Shown here: one piece after another, positions 17,662 through 26,912 of the stretch
Layout: every line of letters begins with the position of its first letter
Numbering within the stretch: the stretch's first letter is position 1
Source of the DNA: Chitinophagaceae bacterium
GTDB taxonomy: Bacteria; Bacteroidota; Bacteroidia; Chitinophagales; Chitinophagaceae
Assembly (NCBI GenBank): GCA_947371755.1
Contig: CANBQT010000001.1
Location: forward strand, 147,816 to 211,815
Length of the DNA stretch: 64,000 bases
Direction: 5' to 3'
Translations under genes and position numbers: made by a program
The notes under the pieces: generated by a model
Seen by the model: only the letters and a program-made list of their open reading frames with translations
The model's database searches: none
What the model was told of the DNA's origin: nothing

Positions 17662-20166
17662 ATGAGCAATAAAAAAATCGTTGCTATTTTTCTTGCAGTA
17701 ACTATGCTACATTCGGCAATAAAAGCACAGAATATTGATTCGGCACTAACAAATTTCTACCAACAATCTTCCTTTGAAAAAGCCTATGTGCATTTTGATA
17801 ATAGTAAATATGTAGCCGGACAAACCATCTGGTTTAAGGCATATCTTCTAAATGGTTTTGAACCATCATTGATCTCAAAAAATTTTTATATTGACTGGTA
17901 CGATGATCATGGCAAATTAATTAGTTCTACCATTTCGCCCATCAGCTTTTATTTGTCTTCAGGAAGTTTTTTAATTCCTAAACAGTATAGTGGGAAATAT
18001 ATTCAGGCTATCGCATACACCAAATGGATGCGCAATTTTGATTCTTCCTATTTTTTTAAACAAAGATTTCAAATAATTGACTCATCCCGACAGGAAAATT
18101 TAGTTTCTCACCCCCCTCATACCAGCATTCAGTTTTTACCGGAGTCTGGCAATCTTATTGCAAATAAGCAAAACATCATCGCTTTTAAGGCTGTAGATCA
18201 GGACGGCCTTCCAATTTCTATTAATGGTACCATTGAAAATAAAAAAGGCGATTCCATCACTAGTTTCAAAACAATGCACGATGGGATGGGAAAATTTGTT
18301 TTGACCCCTCTTAGTAACGAAACCTACACGGCAAACTGGAAGGGCAAGATGGCACCTCAGCACCAAAGTGAATTGCCCGACCCTATTGCCGACATCATGG
18401 CGAGCAACCATGAAATCAAATTACCAGAAGTTAATACAGACGGAGTCAATTTAATTGTAGAAGCTGGCACTAATAACAGAATATTTCATATTCAAAGAAC
18501 GAATACCGTTCCCGAATCAATGAAAAACTTATTATTGGTTGCACAAATGAATGGCAAAATAATTTTCAAAGCAAATATCAATTTAACTGAAAAAGAATCC
18601 ATCTCATCAACGCTGCCTACCAGTAAGATTCCTTCTGGAATATTACAACTTACTGTTTTTGATGCTAACAAACAACCTGTATGTGAACGCATCATTTTTA
18701 TAAAGAATAAAGATTACCTGATTAATGCATCCATAAATATAGACAGCATCAGCACTATTAAACGAGGTAAAAACGTCATTGAAATTGAACTGGCAGATAG
18801 CAGTTATGCGAATTTTTCTCTTGCTATCACTGATGCAGACCTGAATAGTGCCCCAGAAAATAGCATTGCATCACAATTATTACTGCAAGGAGATCTAACA
18901 GGCCATATTTATAATCCTGCTTATTATTTTAGTTCAAACGCAGATAGTGTATCCAATCATTTAGACTTGGTGATGTTAACCAACGGTTGGAGAAGGTTTA
19001 AATGGAACAATATTTTAAATAATCCTTTTTCAAAAATGCCCTTTGCAAAAGATTCGGCTTATCAAACGCTTATTGGGAAAGTTGAAAATCTTTCCAATAA
19101 AAAAAATAGTAGTACCCCATCAATCAACTTGATTATAGCAGCAAAGGATTCAAGTGAATTTATGTTAACGCCTCCTCTTCAAAACGATGGAAGTTTCACA
19201 GCTAAAAATGTAGTGCTTTATGATACCAGTAAGATCTTTTATAGCCTAAATAATGCTAAACTTACGTTAGCTTCAAAAGTTCGGATCGACAATGATTTTT
19301 TCAAAGTTGATGCAAATAAAATCATACACTCTGAAGAAATCAATTTAGACACAACTGGACTTACCAAATTTCAGGGATTGATTGAAGAACAAAAAAGAGT
19401 AGACCTATTAAAACAAAAAACTACGCTCAAAGAAGTAACTGTTTATGCTAAAGAGCGCACAAGAATAAAACAATTAGATGTAAAATATACTTCTGGTTTT
19501 TTTTCAAATGACACTAAGCATTCTTTTGATATGGGTACTATACAGAATGCAAGTCATACTCAATCGATTTATGATTATCTAACAGGCAAAGTGCCTGGCT
19601 TGGATATTGGAAACTCAATGGGAGGTATTGCAACAGAAAATGTTGTACATTTTAGAGGCGGGGAAGTGTCTTTTTATTTAAACGAAGTCTTTATTCCAAC
19701 ATCTGATCTTCCAAATATTGACATGAGCAGTATCGCCTATATCAAAGTTTTTGACCCACCATTTGCAGGAGCACAAACCGCAATTGCAGCAACTGGCCCA
19801 GGCTCACAACTTACCTTGCCACTTATCTCATCCAGTGCGGCTATTGCCATATACACCAAAATAGGTGGCGACCTGAACAGTGAAAAACCAAAATATAACA
19901 CCAGCGGAATGGATTTCCAGACGCTTGCTGGCTATACTTCTGTGAAAGAATTTTACACGCCTAATTATGCAGAAAGTAAGCAAGCTAATACAACTACTGA
20001 CATAAGATCTACATTGCTATGGAATCCATGGATTAACTTAGATAAAAATAACAGTAAAGCTGTCATACGTTTTTACAACAATGATATCACACATTCTTTT
20101 CGAATCATTTTAGAAGGCATGGATAGTAAAGGCAAATTGATCCATATCAGTAAATTAATGAATTAG
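17662..20166 (+). CDS. Secreted MG2-like/TonB-plug-domain protein without a barrel
   Basis: An 834-residue exported protein. The signal peptide covers residues 1-22 (IKAQ). The next 110 residues, with FEKAYVHFDNSKYVAGQTIWFKAYLL-type spacing, match macroglobulin-like (MG2) domains. Several beta-rich domains follow. Residues about 640-735 look like a TonB-receptor plug: IYDYLTGKVPGLDIG, VVHFRGGEV and the closing AIAIYTK. No beta-barrel follows, unlike true receptors. Proteins of this type are widespread in Bacteroidota, but their role is not established. It is followed after 17 bp by a carboxypeptidase-regulatory-domain gene, likely in the same operon. Confidence 0.75.
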   Translation: MSNKKIVAIFLAVTMLHSAIKAQNIDSALTNFYQQSSFEKAYVHFDNSKYVAGQTIWFKAYLLNGFEPSLISKNFYIDWYDDHGKLISSTISPISFYLSSGSFLIPKQYSGKYIQAIAYTKWMRNFDSSYFFKQRFQIIDSSRQENLVSHPPHTSIQFLPESGNLIANKQNIIAFKAVDQDGLPISINGTIENKKGDSITSFKTMHDGMGKFVLTPLSNETYTANWKGKMAPQHQSELPDPIADIMASNHEIKLPEVNTDGVNLIVEAGTNNRIFHIQRTNTVPESMKNLLLVAQMNGKIIFKANINLTEKESISSTLPTSKIPSGILQLTVFDANKQPVCERIIFIKNKDYLINASINIDSISTIKRGKNVIEIELADSSYANFSLAITDADLNSAPENSIASQLLLQGDLTGHIYNPAYYFSSNADSVSNHLDLVMLTNGWRRFKWNNILNNPFSKMPFAKDSAYQTLIGKVENLSNKKNSSTPSINLIIAAKDSSEFMLTPPLQNDGSFTAKNVVLYDTSKIFYSLNNAKLTLASKVRIDNDFFKVDANKIIHSEEINLDTTGLTKFQGLIEEQKRVDLLKQKTTLKEVTVYAKERTRIKQLDVKYTSGFFSNDTKHSFDMGTIQNASHTQSIYDYLTGKVPGLDIGNSMGGIATENVVHFRGGEVSFYLNEVFIPTSDLPNIDMSSIAYIKVFDPPFAGAQTAIAATGPGSQLTLPLISSSAAIAIYTKIGGDLNSEKPKYNTSGMDFQTLAGYTSVKEFYTPNYAESKQANTTTDIRSTLLWNPWINLDKNNSKAVIRFYNNDITHSFRIILEGMDSKGKLIHISKLMN

Positions 20167-20183
20167 TTTTAAAAGCGTTGACA

Positions 20184-21413
20184 ATGAAATTCAGGTTTGT
20201 TTTAGTTTTATGTTTCATTTCTTTTCTATCAAATGCCCAATTTCTAATTGCAGGTACAGTGATAGATAGTGCAACAGCTCAACCTTTAAATGATGTAAAT
20301 ATTTTTTTAAGTCATACTACCATTGGTACCAACAGTAATAAAAAGGGCGAATTTCAATTAGTCAATCTGAAACAAGGGAAGTATGAAATGGTCGTTTCCT
20401 CTTTGAATTATGAAGACTATATTATCCCAATACAGATCAATCAAAAGAATGAACCCTTTATCATTAAACTAAAACCATCTGCCCATATTTTAAAAGAAGT
20501 GGTGGTAGAATCTTATGACCCAAATGGCTGGGAAAAATGGGGTGAGCAATTCAGTCTAAATTTTATAGGTGCTACCCAAATGGCCAGGAATTGCAATTTA
20601 TTGAACCCAGAAGTAGTTAAGTTCAAGTTTAATAGCAAAACAAAACGGCTGCGTGTTTTCTCTACAGAAAAATTAGTTTTTGAAAATAAAACTTTAGGAT
20701 ATAAAATTTATTATTTGCTCACTAAATTCGAGCTTGATTTTAATACCAAATCATTTTCATTTAAAGGGTATCCTCTCTTCGAAGAATTAAAGCCTAAAAA
20801 AACTAAGGAAATTACTAAATGGGCTGAAGCAAGAAATGAAACTTTCAGGGGATCCATCCGGCATTTCATCAGGAGTTTATATGCCGATCAATTAGATCAG
20901 GATGGATTTGAAGTCAGAGAAGTTAGAATTGTTAATAGCATAGAAAGAAACAGGGTGAAGGAATTGCTTCAACAACTTTATGAGAAAGCAGCCAATGGAG
21001 ATAGTGCTTTATATAGGGTTAAAAATGACTCACTAGACTACTATCTAAAAGTAAACAACCTAAATGATGGAGATACAAAAGTTACATTAAACAAACTTGT
21101 TCCAATTGAAAATTTCGTTTTTAATCCGAATAGTACCATGGATACGAGTTCAAAAGCTGTTTTTTTTGAGGGCACAATGCAAATAATGTATCTCAACAAA
21201 AAAATGCCCTATGAATACTTAAGGGCAGTACCTAACTTAACCGGAAATGATAATATAAGAACAGATATTTATTTGAGACCCGGTATACCCATTTTAATTT
21301 ATCCAAATGGAACTTATTTTAATGGGCTGGACTTGTTTACGGATGGATATTGGTCATGGTCGGAAAAAGTGGCAACTATGATGCCAAGCGATTATGTATT
21401 AACTGGAAAATGA
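20184..21413 (+). CDS. Carboxypeptidase-regulatory-like domain protein, exported
   Basis: A 409-residue protein beginning at ATG 20184; the frame also opens with TTG at 20178, two codons earlier. A signal peptide (residues 1-19, ending SNAQ) precedes a CarboxypepD_reg-like beta-sandwich (about 22-100) with the typical GTVIDSATAQPL, NLKQGKYEM and ILKEVVVE segments. The remaining 300 residues have no domain I recognise. Such proteins are surface or periplasmic accessory proteins in Bacteroidota. The gene directly follows the MG2/plug protein, so the two probably work together. Confidence 0.72.
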   Translation: MKFRFVLVLCFISFLSNAQFLIAGTVIDSATAQPLNDVNIFLSHTTIGTNSNKKGEFQLVNLKQGKYEMVVSSLNYEDYIIPIQINQKNEPFIIKLKPSAHILKEVVVESYDPNGWEKWGEQFSLNFIGATQMARNCNLLNPEVVKFKFNSKTKRLRVFSTEKLVFENKTLGYKIYYLLTKFELDFNTKSFSFKGYPLFEELKPKKTKEITKWAEARNETFRGSIRHFIRSLYADQLDQDGFEVREVRIVNSIERNRVKELLQQLYEKAANGDSALYRVKNDSLDYYLKVNNLNDGDTKVTLNKLVPIENFVFNPNSTMDTSSKAVFFEGTMQIMYLNKKMPYEYLRAVPNLTGNDNIRTDIYLRPGIPILIYPNGTYFNGLDLFTDGYWSWSEKVATMMPSDYVLTGK

Positions 21414-21428
21414 TCTCTCGAAAATTTT

Positions 21429-22607
21429 TTATCTCCAAAAACTTGGCTTTACATTGGTTCCAGTTAAGGTGCAATCAATACATTCTAATGTTGAATAATA
21501 AGTTGATCCAGGAAAGCCAAATGGTGGTGGCCCCAAAATTGGATCTTTCGCTTTAGTTGTAGGAAAAAAACCTTGTGCTTTTGCAAAAGTGATTGTATCC
21601 AATAAATCTTCAAATTCTCTTTGCAAACAAGATGTTTTAAAATTCCAATTTGGAAGTTGTTTATTATCAATAAAAATTCTTGTATCCTGAATTTGACAAA
21701 TATCGATATACCCTATTACTGGATCTTGGCGATTTGAAACACAATGGATATTACCTTTTAGTTCAGAAGGTTGTGAATCAAAAACAGTGCCTGTAGACTC
21801 TGTATTTTTTTTCATTTTTTGTAAGTATTGATACTTTCCTTCACTCAAACTATATTGCCTTGTCATTAAACTAAATAAAACTGCCAGTTTAATTGAACCC
21901 GTTGGAACAAAATGTAACGGCAGGTATATTTTATTATTAGAAAGACTAACTGTTGATCCTATTATTATACTCTTAGAATTATCTTCCTGCCAACATTTGA
22001 TAATAGTAGTGTCGAATGATACCAAAATCGGATCCTTGAAAGTAAAGTTATACTTTAACCCATTAAAGGTATTAACTGGTACGTATTTATAATAGGATAT
22101 ATATGGCGAATGATATTCCCATGTTTCTGTAAAATCCCATTGATAATATTTTGTTGTATTGGCGGGATCTTGGGTATTTACAAATAAATGAACACCTAAA
22201 GAATCTTGCTTCCAACTAACACTATCTATGGGTGGAGTAGTTTGAACAGGAACAAAATCAGATTGATAAAATTTCCCATCTGATGTATTGATGTTTAACC
22301 GATATTTTATAGCAGTATTCAGGTTTAGCCGCGAAATATTATAATTTCCAATGGCATTCTCTATCAAATTGAATTGAGTATTATTTTCCCCTTCTACAAT
22401 TACCTTTGCACCTCTTTCATATACTAATGCAGTACTATCCAGCTGCATGGTTCTTTTTAAAATTATATTGGTTGCACCGTTCCCTGCATTTATCACCCCC
22501 TCCACTACTAAATAACCAGTAGGAGATGTTTTTGCAGGTGAAACATATTTTTCCTTGCAGGTTCCAAAAAGGACAATTACCAATATTGAAAATGCAACAT
22601 TTTTCAT
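21429..22607 (-). CDS. DUF4249 domain-containing lipoprotein
   Basis: A 392-residue protein. The N-terminus has a short hydrophobic signal followed by FGTC (Cys17), an imperfect lipobox. The segments GYLVVEGVINAG, the AKVIVEGENN beta-strand region and YRLNINTSDGKFYQSD are typical of DUF4249, whose members are usually encoded beside TonB-dependent receptors. The C-terminal part contains several Cys residues (CIDICQIQD, SCLQRE, LECIDCTLTG). It is convergent with the carboxypeptidase-regulatory gene (15 bp between stops). The role is unknown; an outer-membrane accessory function is inferred. Confidence 0.75.
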   Translation of the reverse strand: MKNVAFSILVIVLFGTCKEKYVSPAKTSPTGYLVVEGVINAGNGATNIILKRTMQLDSTALVYERGAKVIVEGENNTQFNLIENAIGNYNISRLNLNTAIKYRLNINTSDGKFYQSDFVPVQTTPPIDSVSWKQDSLGVHLFVNTQDPANTTKYYQWDFTETWEYHSPYISYYKYVPVNTFNGLKYNFTFKDPILVSFDTTIIKCWQEDNSKSIIIGSTVSLSNNKIYLPLHFVPTGSIKLAVLFSLMTRQYSLSEGKYQYLQKMKKNTESTGTVFDSQPSELKGNIHCVSNRQDPVIGYIDICQIQDTRIFIDNKQLPNWNFKTSCLQREFEDLLDTITFAKAQGFFPTTKAKDPILGPPPFGFPGSTYYSTLECIDCTLTGTNVKPSFWR

Positions 22608-22696
22608 ATTATAAATTTAATGAAATTAAGTTCTCGGACAACTTAGTTCCTTCTTTCATTATTCGATTTTGAGTTACATTCGTAGAAACTTTTTGT

Positions 22697-23476
22697 ATGA
22701 AGGTGAATACCATGGCCCAAATGATGATGAATGGAGAAACCCCCGAAGTGTTGTTTTGGGTGGGTTGTGCAGGAAGTTTTGATCAGAGAGCACAAAAGAT
22801 CACCAAAGCATTTGCAACTATCCTAGATAAAGTAGGCGTTAAGTTTGCCATTTTGGGAAAGGAAGAAGCCTGTACCGGCGACCCTGCCAGAAGAGCCGGT
22901 AATGAATTTCTCTTTCAAATGATGGCCTATCAAAATATTCAGATCCTGAATGGATATGGCATCAAAAAAATAGTGACTACCTGTCCGCATTGCTTCAATA
23001 CCCTTAAAAACGAGTACCCTGAACTGGGAGGTAGCTATGATGTAATTCATCACACGACTTTTTTACAGGAATTGATTGATCAGGGAAAAATAAAATTGAA
23101 AGAAGGCGGAACCTATAAAGGCAAAAAGATTTCTTACCATGATAGTTGCTACTTAGGACGTTCAAATGATATTTACGAAGCCCCTCGCAAGGTTTTAGAG
23201 GCATTGGAAGGAGAGCTGATAGAAATGAAACGCTGCCGCAGCAATGGCCTTTGTTGTGGCGCTGGTGGGGCCCAAATGTTCAAAGAAGATGAACCAGGAG
23301 ATAAACGCATCAATATCGAAAGAGCAGATGAAGCCTTGGAAACCGGCGCTTCTATAATAGCGGCAGCTTGCCCCTTCTGTAACACTATGATGACAGATGG
23401 TGTCAAGAACCGCGAAAAGGAAGGATCAGTGGCCGTTTTAGATATTGCAGAAATGATTGCGGAATCTATGGAATAG
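22697..23476 (+). CDS. HdrB/GlpC-like CCG-domain (Fe-S) protein
   Basis: A 259-residue cytoplasmic protein with two cysteine-rich CCG domains. The first includes VGCAGSF (C24), the EEACTGDP cysteine and CPHC; the second includes YHDSCYLGR, LCCGAGG and CPFCNTMM. This arrangement binds the non-cubane 4Fe-4S clusters of HdrB and of GlpC/LutA-like subunits. The natural partner is the membrane Fe-S protein at 15564; the two are co-directional but separated by four genes. The likely role is a thiol/disulfide or organic-acid oxidoreductase coupled to quinone. The start ATG is followed by a Met-rich stretch. Confidence 0.87.
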   Translation: MKVNTMAQMMMNGETPEVLFWVGCAGSFDQRAQKITKAFATILDKVGVKFAILGKEEACTGDPARRAGNEFLFQMMAYQNIQILNGYGIKKIVTTCPHCFNTLKNEYPELGGSYDVIHHTTFLQELIDQGKIKLKEGGTYKGKKISYHDSCYLGRSNDIYEAPRKVLEALEGELIEMKRCRSNGLCCGAGGAQMFKEDEPGDKRINIERADEALETGASIIAAACPFCNTMMTDGVKNREKEGSVAVLDIAEMIAESME

Positions 23477-23489
23477 TAGTTTATTTTTG
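23457..23489 (+). promoter_or_regulatory. Promoter candidate (TTG-N22-TATTTTTG) of the gene at 23494
   Basis: TATTTTTG (23482-23489) ends 4 nt before the ATG at 23494, and a TTG lies 22 nt upstream of it within the end of the HdrB-like gene. With the usual Bacteroidota start distance, transcription would begin at or next to the ATG. Confidence 0.5.
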
Positions 23490-23493
23490 CACT

Positions 23494-24009
23494 ATGAATT
23501 TCGAATACGCACACCTCATCCCAGAAGACTTTCATCCCAGCTCTCGTGTTTGGATCTATCAAAGTAGTCGCTTATTCTTTATCAGTGAAGCTTTGGAAAT
23601 TGAAGAGATTCTCAACAGTTTTGTAGATACCTGGAAAAGTCATGGTGCCCCAGTAAAGGGATATGCCAATTTATTATTTGGCCAGTTTGTAGTTTTAATT
23701 GCTGACGAAACTACTATCCCGGTAGGCGGATGTAGTGCAGATTCTTCTGTTCATATGATTCAGGATATTGAGAAACGATTTAAAGTAGATATGTTCAATC
23801 GCCAGAATCTGGCATTTGTGGTCAAAGACAAAATTCAGACATTACCACTTGCTCAGTTAAAATATGGATTTGAAAATGGTTTTCTTCATGCTGAAACACC
23901 GTATTTCAATAATCTGGTCGCTACTAAACATGAACTATTACACAATTGGATTACTCCAGTGAAAGATAGTTGGCTTTCAGCAAGAATTCCAGTTGTGAAG
24001 ATGGATTAG
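23494..24009 (+). CDS. Conserved Bacteroidota protein of unknown function
   Basis: A 171-residue soluble protein with no signal or membrane segment. It opens with FEYAHLIPEDFHPSSRVWIYQ and has one short Cys-containing loop, VGGCSADSSVHMI. I recall related proteins being labelled ABC transporter ATPase in databases, but there is no Walker A, Walker B or signature motif here, so that label is not supported. It lies 17 bp after the HdrB-like gene and could be co-transcribed or use the TATTTTTG promoter inside the gap. Its stop overlaps the convergent receptor stop by 4 bp. Confidence 0.7.
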   Translation: MNFEYAHLIPEDFHPSSRVWIYQSSRLFFISEALEIEEILNSFVDTWKSHGAPVKGYANLLFGQFVVLIADETTIPVGGCSADSSVHMIQDIEKRFKVDMFNRQNLAFVVKDKIQTLPLAQLKYGFENGFLHAETPYFNNLVATKHELLHNWITPVKDSWLSARIPVVKMD

Positions 24010-26483
24010 TGCTTTTTCAATTTATCTAAAACTGCTTGTTTCTGCCTGTCACTTAATACATTTTTCTGCACTAATTTATTAAGCTGATAGGAAAAAGTAA
24101 TTCTACAATTGCGGGTATTGCTACTACTATAACTTTCTATACTAAAGTTGGTTCCTGATGTATTAGCATAATAGGTTTGGGAATGAATGGGATCGGCAAT
24201 ATTCAAACCCACTATTAACCTCTTATCATAGAATTTATATTGAAACCCTATGTTCATGGTAAGGTTACTTCTACTTGCTCCCTGAGGGTCTGCAAAACTG
24301 CTAAACCTTGCAGAGCCATCCATCATAAATACATTACTGGGTGTGAAATTATATTGAATAGTACCATAAAAGCTACCTCCGTTTTGATACTTATATAATA
24401 TTTTTTCGGCTTCAGCATATTGATTAAAAGTGTAGCCCATACTGGCATTCATACGAAAAGACCTACTAAAAGTATACCCACCCCAGGCGCTATATCCATA
24501 TTCATTTCTGTCTGCAATGTTGATATAAGTAATCAGTGTTTTACCACCCCCTATTAATGTTCGAAAATTATTGATCACCTGCTTCACTTTATTATAACTT
24601 AATGAAGTATTGATATAAAACTTGTTTTTGACCAGACTGATGTTCCAATCATAATTATCAGATAAACTAGGAGACAAAAAAGGGTTCCCGAATCGTAAAT
24701 TATAAGGATCACTATAATCGATATTTGGATTTAACTCCCCTAACCCAGGTCTTCGTATACTCGCCCGATACACCAATGCAGTACTAAATGTTCTATCGAA
24801 CTCATGCCGCATAGAAATGTTGGGCAATAGATTCCAATAACTGTTCGACACATTACTGGAGTTCCCCTTGATGAAATCGAAATGCATGGTAGTTTGCTCT
24901 GCCTGTGCGCCAAAATTGAGATACCAATGATCATTGAAATTAAAACCGAAACCTGCTCTTGCAGTAAATACCCCTTGATCGAAATAGAAATCATTGCTCA
25001 ATAATGTATTAGGTACAAATTGACTATCCACTTTACTCAGAAAACTTGTATTGAGCATATTGTGATAATTGTAAGCCGAATAGGATGTTCCTGAAGAAAA
25101 ATTACCCTTGAATATTTTCAATGGCTTGAAATAATCAAGCCTAAGAGAATAGCTTTTGTTATAAGTATCAAAGTATTGAGTTTGTGAACTGTCAATCCCG
25201 GTTGGCAGATACCCCGGATCTAAAAACTGCTGATAAAAATCGCGATTGTTATCATTTTTACCCCAACTATAAGACCCAATCAACCGAATGTTTTCTATCA
25301 AATCTTTTCCCTTGAAAGTATAGGAACCTGATAAAGCATGACTATAGCCCACACCCTTACTTGCATTGGATCGGGTGCTAATCTTAAATATCGAATCAAA
25401 CCGATTGATGTTGTTGTATTCGGTATTACTGATATTATCAAAGTAGTTGACATTTCCTTGATACGTAATATTCAATAAACTTCTTGGATTAAAAGAATAA
25501 TCAGTTTGTAATCTTAAGCTTGGTCTCAGGTTTTTATTCCGGTAATTACTATAACTATTCAATCGATTAGACGAATCAGGATAAATATTCTGTTGCTTGG
25601 AATAACTATCTCCTGTTAAATCACTAGCTCCAACGCCAACATTGGATGCAATAGATAAGTTCTTATTTCTATAACTAAGGTTTGAATAGAAATTCCCCTC
25701 TCCTTTTGTACCTGCGCTGACACTGGTTTTACCAATCCATCCGATTCTATTTTTCTTAGTGATGATATTGATCACCCCACCTGTTTCTGTAGCATATTGT
25801 GGGGGCGGGTTGGTCATCACCTCAATTTTTTCAATACTACTTCCTGGCAAGCTCTCCAGTAGATCCTGTAATTGTTGCGAAGTAAGATCAGTTGGTTTAT
25901 CATCAATAAGGATTTTAGGTTCCTTTCCTTTCAATAATATTTTACCACTTGCATCATTGTTTATCAGTGGCATATTTTTCAACAGCTCTGCAGTAGATGC
26001 ACCATTATTGGATGCCGATTCACCTACATTATAGATCATCTTACCATCCACATTCTGAATTAAGGGTTTCTCAGAATATACTACCACTTCGTTCAAATTA
26101 TTGATTGACTCTTTCAACTTAATATCACCTAAGTTGAAATCATAGCGCTCCATTCTTAAAAAAATACTATCCAGATTTATTTGAGAATACCCTTCATTTT
26201 TAACGGAAAGGCGATAATAACCGAATGAGAGATTTTGAAATGCAAAAGCACCATTTTTATCAGACATCGCTGTAGCAGCTACCAATGTATCTCCTTGCAC
26301 AAGTAGTCGTATACTAGCAAAAGGAATCGGCTTGCCGGATTTCAATTCTATGATATTTCCAATAATAATACCAAGTTGCTTTTTCTCCTTGTCTGCACGC
26401 ACTTGTCCCTGCGATGAAAACACTGCAAATGCACCCAGAAAAAATAGTGCCGCCCGTAGTAAAGAAAAATTGAATCTTTGCAA
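24006..26483 (-). CDS. TonB-receptor-like outer-membrane beta-barrel protein
   Basis: An 825-residue protein. The signal peptide (about residues 1-26) ends near SSQGQ. A CarboxypepD_reg-like domain (about 37-120) is followed by a plug (NVDGKMIYNVGES, ILIDDKPTDLT, NPPPQYATETGGVINIITKK; about 140-245) and an OMP_b-brl_3 barrel to the C-terminus. It is a paralogue in type of the receptor at 9011, without Gly/Met-rich inserts. The start codon is TTG (26483-26481): a stop lies in frame four codons upstream and the next in-frame Met is beyond the signal peptide. No partner lipoprotein is adjacent; the substrate is unknown. Confidence 0.86.
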   Translation of the reverse strand: MQRFNFSLLRAALFFLGAFAVFSSQGQVRADKEKKQLGIIIGNIIELKSGKPIPFASIRLLVQGDTLVAATAMSDKNGAFAFQNLSFGYYRLSVKNEGYSQINLDSIFLRMERYDFNLGDIKLKESINNLNEVVVYSEKPLIQNVDGKMIYNVGESASNNGASTAELLKNMPLINNDASGKILLKGKEPKILIDDKPTDLTSQQLQDLLESLPGSSIEKIEVMTNPPPQYATETGGVINIITKKNRIGWIGKTSVSAGTKGEGNFYSNLSYRNKNLSIASNVGVGASDLTGDSYSKQQNIYPDSSNRLNSYSNYRNKNLRPSLRLQTDYSFNPRSLLNITYQGNVNYFDNISNTEYNNINRFDSIFKISTRSNASKGVGYSHALSGSYTFKGKDLIENIRLIGSYSWGKNDNNRDFYQQFLDPGYLPTGIDSSQTQYFDTYNKSYSLRLDYFKPLKIFKGNFSSGTSYSAYNYHNMLNTSFLSKVDSQFVPNTLLSNDFYFDQGVFTARAGFGFNFNDHWYLNFGAQAEQTTMHFDFIKGNSSNVSNSYWNLLPNISMRHEFDRTFSTALVYRASIRRPGLGELNPNIDYSDPYNLRFGNPFLSPSLSDNYDWNISLVKNKFYINTSLSYNKVKQVINNFRTLIGGGKTLITYINIADRNEYGYSAWGGYTFSRSFRMNASMGYTFNQYAEAEKILYKYQNGGSFYGTIQYNFTPSNVFMMDGSARFSSFADPQGASRSNLTMNIGFQYKFYDKRLIVGLNIADPIHSQTYYANTSGTNFSIESYSSSNTRNCRITFSYQLNKLVQKNVLSDRQKQAVLDKLKKH

Positions 26484-26554
26484 GGGTGCAATTTAAATAT
26501 AATCGGTTCATCCCGGAAATTTATGGGATGATTGGATAAACAAACAAAAACGCT

Positions 26555-26908
26555 ATGTATCAGGTTTACGGAATAAGAAACTGCAATACCATTAAATCTA
26601 CTTTAGACTGGTTAAAGACAAATCAGATTGATTTTGTATTTCACGATTATAAAAAAGAGGGAGTAACCGAAGAAAAATTGCTCGACTGGTGCAAACAAAA
26701 AGGCTGGGAGGTCTTACTCAATAAAAAAGGCAGCACCTGGAAAGCATACGACATCAATCATCAACGAAAGATCGTTAACGAAAAAACGGCTGTTGCTTTC
26801 TTACTGGATAAGAATAGTGCCATTAAAAGGCCCATCATAGAAAAAGATGGCAAAATCGTTGCCATCGGATTCGATGAAACAGGTTATACCTTGTTATTCG
26901 GAAAATAA
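26555..26908 (+). CDS. ArsC/Spx-family protein (YffB-like)
   Basis: A 117-residue thioredoxin-fold protein of the arsenate-reductase-like family. The N-terminal GIRNCNTIKSTLDWL carries the single conserved Cys10, without the CxxC of Spx. The arrangement Y-G-I-x-x-C-x-T-x-K, the FHDYKK strand and the C-terminal RPIIEKDGK with cis-Pro region match YffB. Most such proteins are glutathione- or thiol-dependent reductases of unknown substrate; arsenate reduction is unproven. No ars genes are adjacent. It converges on the TlpA-like gene, with 4 bp between stops. Confidence 0.83.
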   Translation: MYQVYGIRNCNTIKSTLDWLKTNQIDFVFHDYKKEGVTEEKLLDWCKQKGWEVLLNKKGSTWKAYDINHQRKIVNEKTAVAFLLDKNSAIKRPIIEKDGKIVAIGFDETGYTLLFGK

Positions 26909-26912
26909 TACC

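Noticed and set aside
23494..24009. Labelling this protein an ABC transporter ATPase
   Set aside because: There is no Walker A, Walker B or signature motif; the label would be an inherited misannotation.
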